Origin: Steroidobacter agaridevorans
GTDB taxonomy: Bacteria > Pseudomonadota > Gammaproteobacteria > Steroidobacterales > Steroidobacteraceae
Assembly: GCF_009932555.1 (NCBI RefSeq)
Contig: NZ_BLJO01000008.1
Location: 120,644-184,643 of the forward strand
Direction of reading: 5' to 3'
Length of the DNA: 64,000 bases
Shown here: in pieces, positions 36,557 to 44,469 of the stretch
Position numbering within the stretch: the stretch's first letter is position 1
Layout: each line of letters opens with the position of its first letter
The notes under the pieces: generated by a model
Seen by the model: only the letters and a program-made list of their open reading frames with translations
Databases searched by the model: none
What the model was told of the DNA's origin: nothing
Position numbers and translations under genes: made by a program

Positions 36557-37017
36557 GCACAAAGCGTTTCACTCTGTCTCTGCTACTGATGTTTGCTTCG
36601 GTCGCCGTGTTTGCGGCCGAGGAGCAGGGCACGTTATCCAAAGAGGCGACAGCGGCGGGTCCTGCTGTCGATACCAGCAAGACGACGAATGTATCGGCTG
36701 ATCAAGCGCCGCCGGCAGCGGAGCCGTCGACTTCGTCGGAACGAGCAGGAGGCCCGCGTGCAGTCGTGCGCAACGATCGACTCGATCTGGAGACCACGAC
36801 GGTGACTGGCAACCGCGAGCTGCCCAAGGTGATGTACGTGGTGCCCTGGAAGAAATCGGATCTCGGCGATCTGCCCGCGCAGCCGTTCAACACGCTGCTG
36901 GACGAGGCATTGACGCCAGTCGACCGTGACGTTTTTCGTCGTGAAGTGACCTACTACGGTGCAATTAACGGTGGCGCCGATGCGCCACCTTCGCAACCTC
37001 CGAGCACTGAGAAGTAG
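36553..37017 (+). CDS. Small exported protein of unknown function
   Basis: A 154-residue protein starting at an ATGA overlap with the lipoprotein gene. A signal peptide (FTLSLLLMFASVAVFAAE, cut near residue 21) precedes a low-complexity Ala/Ser/Thr/Pro linker (25-65). A conserved-looking segment follows: DLETTTVTGNRELPKVMYVV PWKK (residues about 77-100) and a charged C-terminus that ends in PPSQPPSTEK. The VTGNRELPKVMYIV-like motif reminds me of small proteins near other TonB/ExbB clusters in gammaproteobacteria, but I cannot name a family. Last gene of the first block of the operon. Confidence 0.8.
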   Translation: MSTKRFTLSLLLMFASVAVFAAEEQGTLSKEATAAGPAVDTSKTTNVSADQAPPAAEPSTSSERAGGPRAVVRNDRLDLETTTVTGNRELPKVMYVVPWKKSDLGDLPAQPFNTLLDEALTPVDRDVFRREVTYYGAINGGADAPPSQPPSTEK

Positions 37018-37039
37018 GTCGCAGCGGGCAGTATTTATG

Positions 37040-37061
37040 TAAGGCGATAAAGCGCGCCTTA
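37040..37061 (+). promoter_or_regulatory. Intercistronic hairpin before motor genes
   Basis: TAAGGCG (37040-37046) pairs with CGCCTTA (37055-37061) across an eight-base loop, in the 122-base gap between the scaffold genes and the ExbB gene. It lacks a T-run. It could set the ratio of scaffold to motor proteins through RNA processing or partial termination. Confidence 0.4.
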
Positions 37062-37139
37062 TTCAGTTATGCGCTGGCCCGGCAATGAGCGAGCGCCTTT
37101 TGTTTTGATTCGAGTCCGCACCGCATAGGAGTCCTGACG

Positions 37140-37844
37140 ATGGAATTGGTACATTTCATGGTGAATTTCTTCCGCGAGGGAGGATTCTTCCTGTATCCGC
37201 TGGCCGCCATCTTCGTGATCGGCGTCGCTATCGCCATCGAGCGTTTCATCTACCTGACCAACGAGACGACCCAGAACCGTCGTCTGTGGGCGCAGGTCGT
37301 GCCGCTGATCAACAGCGGCAACTTCAAACAGGTGGTGGCCATCACCTCCAAGTCCAAGGCGTCGATCGCGACCGTGCTGAACTACGGCATCGCTCGCCTC
37401 GCCAGCGCCCGCCGCCGCGATGACGTCGAGAAGGCCATGGACGAGAGCCTGCTCGAAATCATTCCGCGCGCCGAGAAGCGCACTCACTATCTTTCGGCGC
37501 TGGCGAACATCGGCATGCTCACCGGTCTGCTCGGCACCGTCATCGGCCTGATCGCGGCGTTCGCCTCGATCGCGCAGGCCAACCCGGCGGAAAAGGCCAG
37601 CCTGCTGGCCGCCAGCATCTCGGTCGCCATGAACAACACCGCGTCCGGTCTGTTCGTCGCCATCACGCTGCTGTTGGCGCACATGTTCCTGGAAGCCAAG
37701 ACCACCAAGATGATCGACAGCCTGGAGATCGCTTCGGTGAAGTTCATGAACTCGGTGGTCGAGCGCCGTCAGGACGTGGAAGTCGGCAACGACGATCTCG
37801 CCGCCCCGCAGCCGCGCGGCCGCGCCGCTCACGGGATGGCCTGA
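37140..37844 (+). CDS. ExbB/TolQ/MotA-family proton channel
   Basis: A 234-residue inner-membrane protein with three transmembrane helices: about 13-32 (GGFFLYPLAAIFVIGVAIAI), 116-138 (ALANIGMLTGLLGTVIGLIA) and 158-182 (AMNNTASGLFVAITLLLAHM). The TolQ/ExbB pattern GLLGTVIGLIxAF and the Thr in NNTASGL are present. With ExbD-type partners it forms a proton-driven stator. In this operon it is the best match to AglR of the Myxococcus gliding motor or ExbB of a TonB system. A good start, ATG 37140, is followed by two ExbD genes and a TonB-like gene. Confidence 0.93.
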   Translation: MELVHFMVNFFREGGFFLYPLAAIFVIGVAIAIERFIYLTNETTQNRRLWAQVVPLINSGNFKQVVAITSKSKASIATVLNYGIARLASARRRDDVEKAMDESLLEIIPRAEKRTHYLSALANIGMLTGLLGTVIGLIAAFASIAQANPAEKASLLAASISVAMNNTASGLFVAITLLLAHMFLEAKTTKMIDSLEIASVKFMNSVVERRQDVEVGNDDLAAPQPRGRAAHGMA

Positions 37845-37882
37845 GAGCGTTACAGCGCCACTGGTCCATAAAGGGATAAACG

Positions 37883-38389
37883 ATGGCTCAGTCCAAGGCA
37901 CAGCGGCGGGTGATGCGCAATCATGCGCGCTACCGCGGCCGCCACGAGATCAACGTCGTGCCGATGATCGACATGATGATCATCCTGGTGTTCTTCCTGA
38001 TCTTCACCGCGGTGTTCACCAAGACGAATATTCTGGAGCTCAACCTGCCGGGCGCCGACAGTGCGGTGCCGGACCTGCCCGAGGGGTTGAACCTGGAAGT
38101 GATCATCCGCAAGGACAAGATCGAAGTCGCCGATCGCGGCACCGGCCTGCTCAAGAGCGTGCCGACCAACGCCACTGGCTACGATCTGACCGGGCTGCAG
38201 GACTACCTGAAGCTGGTGAAGACCAAGTATCCCGACAAGACCGACGCGACCATCCTGCTCGAGCAGGACATTGCCTATGACACGCTGGTGCAGGTGATGG
38301 ACACGGTGCGTGTCTTCAGTGTGGGCGAGAACAGCTGGACGTATGGCGAGCTGTTCCCGGATGTGTCCGTGGGAGACGCGCCGACATGA
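37883..38389 (+). CDS. ExbD/TolR-family protein (first)
   Basis: A 168-residue protein with a basic cytoplasmic N-terminus, one transmembrane helix (about 27-47) and a periplasmic domain. The proton-carrying Asp is in INVVPMIDMMIILVFFLIF (Asp near residue 32). The periplasmic domain contains LNLPGADSAVPDLPEGLNLE and ILLEQDIAYDTLVQVMDTV, the ExbD/TolR fold. It overlaps the second ExbD gene by four bases, so both are made together. Two ExbD-like partners for one ExbB-like protein is the arrangement of AglR/AglQ/AglS in Myxococcus. Confidence 0.92.
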   Translation: MAQSKAQRRVMRNHARYRGRHEINVVPMIDMMIILVFFLIFTAVFTKTNILELNLPGADSAVPDLPEGLNLEVIIRKDKIEVADRGTGLLKSVPTNATGYDLTGLQDYLKLVKTKYPDKTDATILLEQDIAYDTLVQVMDTVRVFSVGENSWTYGELFPDVSVGDAPT

Positions 38390-38955
38390 TCAATCGAATC
38401 AAACGACATCGCAGTCGCAAGCATGGCGGCGCCGAGGCGGCCGGCCACATGACGCTGGTGCCGTTCATCGACATGCTGATGATCCTCACGGTGTTCCTGC
38501 TGGTGCATAACTCCGATACGGACATCCTGCCGAACACCAAGGCGATCTCCATTCCGGCGTCGCTCTCGGACAAGAAGCCGCGGCCGAGCGTGGTGGTGAT
38601 GATCACCAAGGAAGATCTGCTGGTGGATGGCCGGCCGATCGCCAAGGTCGCCGATGTGATCGCCTCGCGGGAGGCGGTGATCCAGCCGCTGAAGCAGGCG
38701 CTGCAGGGCCAGGCCGACACCGTGCTGGTGGACGCGGCCCGGCAGGAGATCAAGGACCGGGAAGTCACCATCATGGGCGACAAGAACACGCCGTATAGCG
38801 TGCTTCGCAAGATCATGGCGACGTGCACCGATGCGGATTACGGCAAGGTGTCGCTGGCGGTGGTCGAGCGCGAGGGCGCGAATGCCGTCAGCCCGAGCGC
38901 GAGCGGGCGCACGGCGGCATTCAATGCCTCGCCGTCGAACGCCGTGGGTAGCTGA
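38386..38955 (+). CDS. ExbD/TolR-family protein (second)
   Basis: A 189-residue protein that begins with a Lys/Arg/His-rich tail and has one transmembrane helix (about 22-42). The conserved Asp is in TLVPFIDMLMILTVFLLV. The periplasmic part contains ISIPASLSDKKPRPSVVVMI and the ExbD-like LVDGRPIAKVADVIA. The C-terminus is longer than in ExbD1, ending in a Ser/Ala-rich tail (SPSASGRTAAFNASPSNAVG). It is diverged from the first copy, so this is an old duplication rather than a recent one. A TonB-like gene begins 15 bases after its stop. Confidence 0.9.
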   Translation: MINRIKRHRSRKHGGAEAAGHMTLVPFIDMLMILTVFLLVHNSDTDILPNTKAISIPASLSDKKPRPSVVVMITKEDLLVDGRPIAKVADVIASREAVIQPLKQALQGQADTVLVDAARQEIKDREVTIMGDKNTPYSVLRKIMATCTDADYGKVSLAVVEREGANAVSPSASGRTAAFNASPSNAVGS

Positions 38956-38969
38956 GGAGCCGGCCACTC

Positions 38970-39893
38970 ATGAGCACACTCGCCCCTTACTATCGTTTAT
39001 ATGACCTGCCCTGGTCGCCGACCGAGGAGGTCGAGGCCCGCTTCCGCAAGGTGGTGCGCAACGCGTTCATCGTGTTCGCCATCCTGGCGATCTTGATTCC
39101 ATTGATTCCGGTGCCGGAAAAAACCTTGGTGAAGGCGCCGGACATTCCGGATCGCATCGTCAAGCTGGTGATCGAGAAGAAGGCGCCGCCGCCACCGCCG
39201 CCTCCGCCGCCCAAGCTCGAGGAGAAGAAGCCGGAGCCGGTCAAGCCGGTGGAGCAGCCGAAGCCCGAGCCCAAGCCGCAGCCGACCGCTCGCGACCGTG
39301 CGCAGAAGCAGATGGCCCAGGTGATGGATCAGTTTGCCGAGCTGCGCGACATGTCGGTGGCCGACAAGGCCATGCAGACCAAGAACCTCAGCGGCAAGGT
39401 CGGTGAGTCGACGCGCTCGGAACGTTCGCTGCTGACTTCGAAGGTTGGCGCGAGCAGCGGCGGCATCAACACTGCCGGGCTGAGCCGCGGTTACGGTGGC
39501 GGCCAGGGAGCCCTTGAAGGCGGCTCGACGACTACCGCAACGTCTGCCGTGCTCACTCAGCAGGCGCAGGACAAAGTGCAGCGGGGCAGCGGCAGTGGCA
39601 AGGCTTCGCGCAGCGAAGAAGAGATCGCGCTGGTCTTCGTTCGTAACAAGGGCGCCATCGACTCGATGTATCAGCGCGCCCTGCGCGACAAGCCGGACCT
39701 GCAAGGCAAGGTCGTGCTGGAGCTGACCATCGCGGCCGACGGCTCGGTGCAACGCTGCGAAATCGTCTCCAGCGAGCTCAACGACCCCGAGCTGGAGCGC
39801 AAGCTGGTGGCCCGCGTGAAGTCGTTCCGCTTCGAAGCGAAGGACGTCGGCACGATCACGGTCAGCAAGCCGATCGACTTCTTCCCCGGATAA
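38970..39893 (+). CDS. TonB-like protein with AgmX/PglI C-terminal domain
   Basis: A 307-residue bitopic inner-membrane protein. A cytoplasmic N-terminus (about 35 residues) and one transmembrane helix (about 33-52, AFIVFAILAILIPLIPV) are followed by a Pro/Lys/Glu spanner (PPPPPPPPKLEEKKPEPVKP). A helical and Gly/Ser-rich region (110-205) comes next, and the last 95 residues form the AgmX/PglI C-terminal domain (EEIALVFVRNKGAIDSMYQR, GKVVLELTIAADGSVQRCEI). It would carry proton-motive energy from ExbB/ExbD to periplasmic or outer-membrane partners. Same family as the AgmX/GltJ and GltG-type proteins of gliding Myxococcus. Terminator follows 19 bases downstream. Confidence 0.92.
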   Translation: MSTLAPYYRLYDLPWSPTEEVEARFRKVVRNAFIVFAILAILIPLIPVPEKTLVKAPDIPDRIVKLVIEKKAPPPPPPPPPKLEEKKPEPVKPVEQPKPEPKPQPTARDRAQKQMAQVMDQFAELRDMSVADKAMQTKNLSGKVGESTRSERSLLTSKVGASSGGINTAGLSRGYGGGQGALEGGSTTTATSAVLTQQAQDKVQRGSGSGKASRSEEEIALVFVRNKGAIDSMYQRALRDKPDLQGKVVLELTIAADGSVQRCEIVSSELNDPELERKLVARVKSFRFEAKDVGTITVSKPIDFFPG

Positions 39894-39911
39894 GCGCGCT
39901 TGTGATATTGG

Positions 39912-39941
39912 AAAAGCCCTTCCTGCCGGAAGGGCTTTTTT
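39912..39941 (+). terminator. Intrinsic terminator of the envelope-machine operon
   Basis: AAAAGCCCTTCC-TGCC-GGAAGGGCTTTT is a 12-bp perfect stem with a four-base loop, continued by further T residues. It lies 19 bases after the TonB-like gene and marks the end of the operon that starts at the c-di-GMP riboswitch. Confidence 0.93.
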
Positions 39942-39948
39942 ATTGCAG

Positions 39949-40383
39949 ATGGCCATGCATCCAGCCGAAGCCGAACTCGTCAACGTTGCCCGCCGATTCG
40001 CGGCCGTCGGTGCGCAAGTGGCGCAAACCTTCGAGCAGGGACAGCGGCAACTGCGGCTCGACCTGCTGTTGTCGCAAGAACGGCTTTGCACCGCCGAGGG
40101 CGCGCAGACGTCACTCGCTGCGCTCGAGCAGCTTCGTCACCTGGTCGCTGCTCACAAACAGGCATTCAGCAAGTTTGTTACCGAGTCGTCAGCTCAATTC
40201 GCTGCGGTATTGGCGCAGTTGCCGCCAGAGCTGCAGCCGGAAAAGCAGGCTGCAGTCACAGCCTCGCTGAATCGGCAGCTACAGGCGCAAGCCGAGTTCT
40301 ACCGGGCCCGTGAGCAATGGATGGAGGCCGCGGAAGCGATCTTGCCGATTGATCGACTCACGTCGTGCATCGTGCACCTTTAG
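39949..40383 (+). CDS. Small helical protein, unknown
   Basis: A 144-residue frame beginning right after the terminator (ATG 39949 or 39955). The product is Gln/Ala/Leu/Glu-rich and almost entirely helical (QTFEQGQRQLRLDLLLSQER, LAQLPPELQPEKQAAVTASL). The composition recalls phasins or other amphipathic coat proteins, but there is no diagnostic motif. No clear ribosome binding site is present. It may be a real cytoplasmic protein; confidence is moderate because the frame is supported only by its length and sensible composition. Confidence 0.5.
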   Translation: MAMHPAEAELVNVARRFAAVGAQVAQTFEQGQRQLRLDLLLSQERLCTAEGAQTSLAALEQLRHLVAAHKQAFSKFVTESSAQFAAVLAQLPPELQPEKQAAVTASLNRQLQAQAEFYRAREQWMEAAEAILPIDRLTSCIVHL

Positions 40384-40630
40384 CGATGGCGGCATTGATT
40401 TTGCTGCGGACGAGGATTTGCTGCGATTACTTCGCTCCCGGCGGTCGCAGTTCCAGCACGGCGGCGATGGTGTGCGCGTTGTGAGTTGCGAACATCGGGT
40501 AGATACCATCTGACGGCCGGCGAGGATGGCATGGTCACCCTCTATCTCGATGCTGAAGATTGAGGCTGCCCATCAGTCCGAGGTCGCCGGGCTCCAGCAG
40601 CGAATGTTCAGACTGACCAGCTCTCTCACC

Positions 40631-41119
40631 CTACTGGGGTGACCGTAGATCGAGCGCAAAGAAGCGCGTGCCGGGCAGATATTTGTCGTTGTAGGGCGGC
40701 GTCTCGATGAAGCCGAGCTGGCGATACAGCGTTTGAGCTGAAGTCATGCTTGGCAGGGTATCCAGACGGAGGGTGTGACAGCCTGCATGCCGGGCGGCAG
40801 CGACGATGGCGTCGACCAAGCGGCGGCCCACGCCCACTTTCCGAAAGGCGGGACGCACGTACAGCCGCTTCATTTCTCCCTCGCCGTCACCCAACGGTCG
40901 AAGCGCGGCGCAGCCGGCCACTTCACCATCCACGTATGCAATGAACAACACACCGTGCGGCGACACATAGGGCGCCGGCAACGCGGCGAGCTCGGCGGCA
41001 AATCCTTGATATTCGAGATCGATGCCGATGGCGAGCGCGTATTCTTGAAATAAATCGCGGGTCAGGGCGATGAGTTCCGGCGTGGCTGCCTGGATAAGTA
41101 CGACGTTGCCGGAAAGCAT
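40631..41119 (-). CDS. GNAT-family N-acetyltransferase
   Basis: A 162-residue acetyltransferase. The acetyl-CoA binding motif A is MKRLYVRPAFRKVGVGRRLV (residues 83-102), preceded by a beta strand (GCAALRPLGDGEGE) and followed by CHTLRLDTLPSMTSAQTLYR. It catalyses acetyl transfer to an amine on an unknown substrate. The open frame runs on upstream to 41602, but those residues have no GNAT character, and ATG 41119 begins a normal N-terminus (MLSGNVVLIQAATPELIALT). About 180 bases lie between it and the next, divergent gene. Confidence 0.9.
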   Translation of the reverse strand: MLSGNVVLIQAATPELIALTRDLFQEYALAIGIDLEYQGFAAELAALPAPYVSPHGVLFIAYVDGEVAGCAALRPLGDGEGEMKRLYVRPAFRKVGVGRRLVDAIVAAARHAGCHTLRLDTLPSMTSAQTLYRQLGFIETPPYNDKYLPGTRFFALDLRSPQ

Positions 41120-41296
41120 GCCTGTCGGAATGTATGCGCTACCGATACATCGCAGGTTAAGTGAACCGGTCGGGCGGCCGGAAGACACACAATAGAGTGG
41201 AGGCGGGCATGACAGCTCGCGCCCTGTGATGGATCCACGGATCTTATTCGCGGTTCTGACGTTCCTATTTTTGACAGCGTCCCCATATTCGCCCGC

Positions 41297-41791
41297 ATGA
41301 GCAACGAGCATCGCAGTCCACCCCCGCCCGTCATCGACGCAGCACGTGTGGTGTCGTACGCGTTCGTAGACGACATTCCCTATTGCCATGTCGGCTCGCT
41401 GTTCACCGACGAGGCAATGATTGCTCAGGTGCCGCGGCTGGCGATCGCGGTCGGGTTGGGCGCGCAGCCCGGTCCGCTGGTGTTCCATTGCGACGAGGAA
41501 TGGATTTCGCTCGGCATCTCGGATGCGGAAACCGTCGAACAGGCGAAGCAGGCCATCGAGCGCATCTATCCCGGCGTGAGCGAGCGCTGGATCGACACCC
41601 ATGTCACCCTCGAAGAAGCGCTGGCGTACTACGACTCCGAAACGGCCGGCTTGAAATGTTCCTTCTGCGGCAAGCGTCCGTTCGAAGTCGAGGGTCTGAT
41701 CGAAGCGCCGGCGGCCACCATCTGCCGCAGCTGTGTCGAAGAGTTCTACGGCGATTTCCAGTTCGACGGCGAGGACGAAGTCGGCAACTAG
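41297..41791 (+). CDS. Protein with C-terminal ClpX-type zinc finger
   Basis: A 164-residue protein. The first 115 residues form an uncharacterised alpha/beta domain (VVSYAFVDDIPYCHVGSLFT, FHCDEEWISLGISDAETVEQ). The C-terminal 45 residues match the C4 zinc-binding domain of ClpX: LKCSFCGKRPFEVEGLIEAP then ICRSCVEEFY. There is no AAA+ ATPase, so this is not ClpX. In ClpX this domain dimerises and docks adaptors such as SspB, so the protein could be an adaptor or a competitor for ClpX partners; this is inference. Encoded alone. Confidence 0.8.
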   Translation: MSNEHRSPPPPVIDAARVVSYAFVDDIPYCHVGSLFTDEAMIAQVPRLAIAVGLGAQPGPLVFHCDEEWISLGISDAETVEQAKQAIERIYPGVSERWIDTHVTLEEALAYYDSETAGLKCSFCGKRPFEVEGLIEAPAATICRSCVEEFYGDFQFDGEDEVGN

Positions 41792-41862
41792 AACCAGTTC
41801 GCTGCATGGGCCGCGGCAGCTGCTAGCATCGCCCCACGGATATTCGAATAAAAGGGCGATGG

Positions 41863-42420
41863 ATGCGGAAGTGGCTGCGGGTGCGGCAGGTGCGGATCTT
41901 CGGCGCGCCGTTGTATGTGCACTGGTCGGTGCCGTTGATCGCGGCGCTGCTGGTGTCGTTGTCGTTTCTGGTCGGTCCGTGGCTCGCGATCACCGCCGCG
42001 GTCTGCTATTTCGCCCTGATTCTGCTGCACGAGGCCGGGCATGCGTTCGTGGCCCATCGACTGGGCTACGAGGTCGAGGCGGTCCGGCTGTCAGGCTGGC
42101 ATGGCCGATGTGAGTTCGAGGCGCCGGAGACCGAAGAACACCACGTCATGATCGTGTGGGGCGGCGTGCTCGCGCAGCTCGCGGTGGCCCTGCCGATGGT
42201 GACCCTGGCGGCGCTGGTCGGCCGCGAGAATCTGGGCCACGCGGGGCTCGCGGTGGCGATCCTGGGCCGGACCAATTTGATCATGGCGGCAGTCAATCTA
42301 TTGCCGGTGCGCGGCCTGGACGGCGCCATCGCCTGGCGAATCATTCCCTTGGGGATTCAATGGTGGCGTGCACGCCGAGTGGCGAAGCGCGCGCTCAGCA
42401 AGTTCAGCCGGCGCTCCTGA
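41863..42420 (+). CDS. Site-2-protease-like membrane protein (M50)
   Basis: A 185-residue polytopic protein with four to five hydrophobic segments. The M50 zinc motif is LLHEAGHAFVAHRLG (HEAGH, near residue 49-53). The third ligand region is NLLPVRGLDGA (near 145-155) and fits the NxxPxxxxDG pattern of intramembrane metalloproteases. It is short compared with RseP and has no PDZ domain. Group members may cleave membrane-bound regulators, but this subgroup is uncharacterised. The following gene converges on it. Confidence 0.85.
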   Translation: MRKWLRVRQVRIFGAPLYVHWSVPLIAALLVSLSFLVGPWLAITAAVCYFALILLHEAGHAFVAHRLGYEVEAVRLSGWHGRCEFEAPETEEHHVMIVWGGVLAQLAVALPMVTLAALVGRENLGHAGLAVAILGRTNLIMAAVNLLPVRGLDGAIAWRIIPLGIQWWRARRVAKRALSKFSRRS

Positions 42421-42430
42421 GCGCGTTCCT

Positions 42431-44248
42431 TCAAGCCGTCGCTTGATTCTCATCCCGCTCGGTCGCAGCCGATTCGGCGCCGCGCACGTCTTCTTCGAAC
42501 AGCCCTTCCAGTTCCCGCGCGGCCTGTTGCGCCGTCTGGATCAGTTTCTGCTCGTCATCGCCGGCCAGCCGCTGCTGTTCCAGCAGCTTGCGGTCGTGCG
42601 CATCGAAACGCCGGATGCTTTCCAACGCTTCGGCACGCGACAGCCCCAATGCTTCGAGCGTGTTCTGCGCCATGTCGAGGCTGGAGAAATACGTCTCGCG
42701 CATGAAATAGCGCACGCCCATCTCCATCAGGCGGATCGCGTGCTGACGGTTGCGGGCGCGAGCGAACACTTTCAGATTCGGGAAATGTTTCTGGATCAGC
42801 TCGGCGGTGCGCACCGACGCCTCGATGTCGTCCATCGCCAGCACGAAGATCTCGGCGCGCCCGGCGCCGGCCGCTTGCAACAATTCGAGCCGCGACGGAT
42901 CGCCGTAGTAAACCTTGTTGCCGAAGCGGCGCACGAAGTCGACTTGCGCCACGCTCGATTCCAGCGCGGTGAAGGAGATGCGTCGCATGCGGAGCACGCG
43001 AGCGACGACCTGCCCGACGCGACCGAAGCCTGCAATCAGCACGCGGCTGTTGTGATCTTCGATCGTGTCGAAGTCGCGCAGCGGCTCGCCCTTGTTGAAG
43101 AGCGGCTCGATGAAGGCGGCGTGCAGCTTGATCACCAGCGGCGTCATGGCCATCGAGATGGTGACGACAATCACCAGGATCTGCGCCAGGCTCCGTTCCA
43201 TCACGCCATAGCTGACCGCGAGCGCGAACAGCACGAAACCGAACTCGCCGCCTTGCGCCAACGAAACGGCCAACGGTGAAGCAGTTCGCGCCGAGATTCG
43301 CGCGACCCGCGCAACGACCCACAACACCAATCCCTTGATGGCGAGCAAACCGATGACCAGGCTCGCGATCAACACGGGATGCTTCAGCAGCAGGCTGATG
43401 TTGGTGGTCATGCCTACGGAAATGAAGAACAAGCCGAGCAGCAAGCCTTTGAACGGTTCGATGTCGGCTTCGAGCTCGTGGCGATATTCGCTCTCGGCGA
43501 GCAGCAGGCCGGCAACGAAGGCGCCGAGCGCCATGGACATGCCGACCGCATCCACGAGCAGCGCGGTGCCGATGACTACCAGCAACGCCGCGGCCGTGAA
43601 CACTTCAGAGACTTTTGTTTCGGCGATGAATCTCAGCACGGGGCGCAGTACATAGCGGCCGCCGAATACCAGCAGCGCAAGCACACCGAGACCTTTGATT
43701 GCGCCGAGCACGGTTGCGCCGAGCGACTGTGTAGCGCCAGTCGTGCCCAGCAGGGGCAGGATGGCCAGCACCGGCATCACTGCGATGTCTTGAAACAGCA
43801 GGATGGCGAACGCCGGGCGGCCGTGTCGAGTATTCAGTTCGTGACGTTCGGCGAGCAGTTGCAGGACCAGCGGCGTGGACGAGAGCGACAGTGCGAAGCC
43901 AGTGACGAATGCGGCATTCATCGGCAGCCCGAGCAGATGCGCGAGCACTGTGAACGCGCACGTGGTGACAACGACTTGCGCGAGGCCGAGCCCGAAAATC
44001 GAGCGTCGTAGCGCGCGCAGACGCGAGGGCTGTAATTCCAGGCCGATGACGAACAACAGCAGCACCACGCCGAACTCGGCGAGATGCATGACGCCTTCGA
44101 TGTCGTCGATCACCGCCAGCCCGAACGGCCCGATCGCCACGCCTGCAGCAAGATACGCCAGGATGGAGCTCAGCTTCAGGCGCCGGAACATCGGCACCGC
44201 CAGCACCGTGGCGCCCAGAAAAACAGCGATTTGTCCTGTCAAAGTCAT
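42431..44248 (-). CDS. CPA2-family cation:proton antiporter (KefB/KefC-like)
   Basis: A 605-residue membrane protein. About twelve transmembrane helices span residues 5-380 (ILAYLAAGVAIGPFGL, FVTGFALSLSSTPLVLQLL). A cytoplasmic RCK/TrkA-N domain follows (about 400-520) with Rossmann glycines in VLIAGFGRVGQVVARVL. A charged, helical tail ends the protein. KefB/C-type proteins exchange K+ for H+ and respond to glutathione adducts or NAD(H). ATG 44248 is preferred to the longer frame opening at 44383 because residues before it are not membrane-like. No KefG/F partner gene is adjacent. Confidence 0.92.
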   Translation of the reverse strand: MTLTGQIAVFLGATVLAVPMFRRLKLSSILAYLAAGVAIGPFGLAVIDDIEGVMHLAEFGVVLLLFVIGLELQPSRLRALRRSIFGLGLAQVVVTTCAFTVLAHLLGLPMNAAFVTGFALSLSSTPLVLQLLAERHELNTRHGRPAFAILLFQDIAVMPVLAILPLLGTTGATQSLGATVLGAIKGLGVLALLVFGGRYVLRPVLRFIAETKVSEVFTAAALLVVIGTALLVDAVGMSMALGAFVAGLLLAESEYRHELEADIEPFKGLLLGLFFISVGMTTNISLLLKHPVLIASLVIGLLAIKGLVLWVVARVARISARTASPLAVSLAQGGEFGFVLFALAVSYGVMERSLAQILVIVVTISMAMTPLVIKLHAAFIEPLFNKGEPLRDFDTIEDHNSRVLIAGFGRVGQVVARVLRMRRISFTALESSVAQVDFVRRFGNKVYYGDPSRLELLQAAGAGRAEIFVLAMDDIEASVRTAELIQKHFPNLKVFARARNRQHAIRLMEMGVRYFMRETYFSSLDMAQNTLEALGLSRAEALESIRRFDAHDRKLLEQQRLAGDDEQKLIQTAQQAARELEGLFEEDVRGAESAATERDENQATA

Positions 44249-44469
44249 GTGTTTCTCGTCATAGGCCCGCGCCGGCTCGCAGCAAAAACTTAAGCCGGCT
44301 GCGTCACAGATCGGGCGCGAAGTGGCGATCGTATCAGCCGCATAGCGCGCTCGGGCGGGGGCGGCATTCAGGGCCAGCCTCATGGGCCGAGTCTGACACC
44401 GGGCCGATGATGTGATTTGTCACGACGGCGCTTTCGTCACTGTTCAGCTACCCGTCGTCGTGAGGGCTT

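Noticed and set aside
40384-40630. Possible gene between the helical protein and the GNAT gene
   Set aside because: Only short frames with shadow-like composition; no ribosome binding site and no motif.
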